5,192 bases of DNA from JAWPNA01 sp045402695 (lineage in GTDB: Bacteria > Acidobacteriota > Polarisedimenticolia > JACPZX01 > DASXTC01): positions 1 to 5,192 of the forward strand of contig JAWPNA010000156.1 of assembly GCA_045402695.1 (NCBI GenBank). The letters run 5' to 3'. The notes under the pieces were generated by a model. It saw nothing but the letters and a program-made list of their open reading frames with translations. It searched no databases and was not told the DNA's origin. Below are positions 5,072 through 5,192 of this stretch, piece after piece. The translations under genes were made by a program, and so were the position numbers. Positions within the stretch are counted from its first letter, which is position 1. Every line of letters starts with the position of its first letter.

Positions 5072-5192
5072 CTAGCCCGCACAATTCATGAAGCCCCTGC
5101 TGCGACCGCGGATCTGCCAGACCTGGCGGGCGTCCTCACGGCTCGCCCGCTCAACGTATCGCAGAGGATACGCCTCGCGGGTTCGCCGCTGC
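5072..5192 (-). CDS. Possible C-terminal fragment of a gene entering from the right edge
   Basis: A minus-strand frame is open from the right edge (5191) to TAG 5074-5072. It gives 39 residues rich in Arg and Glu, including EAYPLRYVERASRED and ending GFMNCAG. No family can be recognised from so little. The stop lies just upstream of the MBL promoter, a sensible place for a gene to end. Other frames here are also open over similar lengths, so this is a weak call, and the stretch could be non-coding. Confidence 0.25.
   Translation of the reverse strand, partial: QRRTREAYPLRYVERASREDARQVWQIRGRSRGFMNCAG

Noticed and set aside
5063..5192. Plus-strand open frames at the right edge, including one from ATG 5088
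   Set aside because: The ATG frame is very Arg-rich and has no Shine-Dalgarno sequence. The neighbouring open plus frame has no conventional start codon.
1..5192. Mobile elements, CRISPR arrays, tRNA or rRNA genes, riboswitches
   Set aside because: I saw no spaced repeats, terminal inverted repeats, transposase motifs, tRNA cloverleaf or conserved RNA fold. The only repeats are two short in-frame tandem duplications and the palindromes listed.

Overview
The window looks like ordinary chromosome from a G+C-rich bacterium. Codon third positions are mostly G or C, by eye. There are no transposases, integrases, phage genes, CRISPR repeats, tRNA or rRNA. One gene has a classical Sec signal peptide and another a single membrane span, which suggests a Gram-negative-type cell envelope. 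The opening domain of the leftmost gene is a type I associate with Deltaproteobacteria, Acidobacteria and related soil or sediment lineages. That placement is an inference, and no single gene fixes the phylum.

Layout. (1) Positions 1-875, minus strand: the N-terminal 291 codons of a large soluble protein that runs off the left edge. It has a well-formed sigma70-type promoter at 929-957. (2) Positions 876-1029: an intergenic stretch holding that promoter, two CATATG copies and a perfect 15-bp palindrome. (3) Positions 1030-1515, minus strand: moaC, an enzyme of molybdenum cofactor synthesis, apparently starting at a rare ATT codon behind a perfect AGGAGG. (4) Positions 1516-1568: a 53-bp divergent promoter region with overlapping -10 hexamers on the two strands. 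(5) Positions 1569-3230, plus strand: a YtcJ-type metal-dependent amidohydrolase, followed with an ATGA overlap by a 96-residue single-span membrane protein (3227-3517). (6) Positions 3527-4985, minus strand: a two-gene operon of a glyoxalase II-like metallo-beta-lactamase-fold hydrolase, then a secreted protein of unknown function. This operon converges on the plus-strand pair with only 9 bp between stop codons. (7) Positions 4986-5192: the operon's promoter region and a possible fragment of a further minus-strand gene.

The genes do not form one obvious pathway. The moaC gene stands alone here, without other molybdopterin genes. The two plausible functional pairings are the amidohydrolase with its overlapping membrane protein, and the MBL hydrolase with the secreted protein. 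I found no convincing new defence, mobile or biosynthetic system. The most notable observations are the apparent ATT start of moaC, the symmetric divergent promoter with a very short or absent leader for the amidohydrolase, and the small membrane protein coupled to that enzyme.
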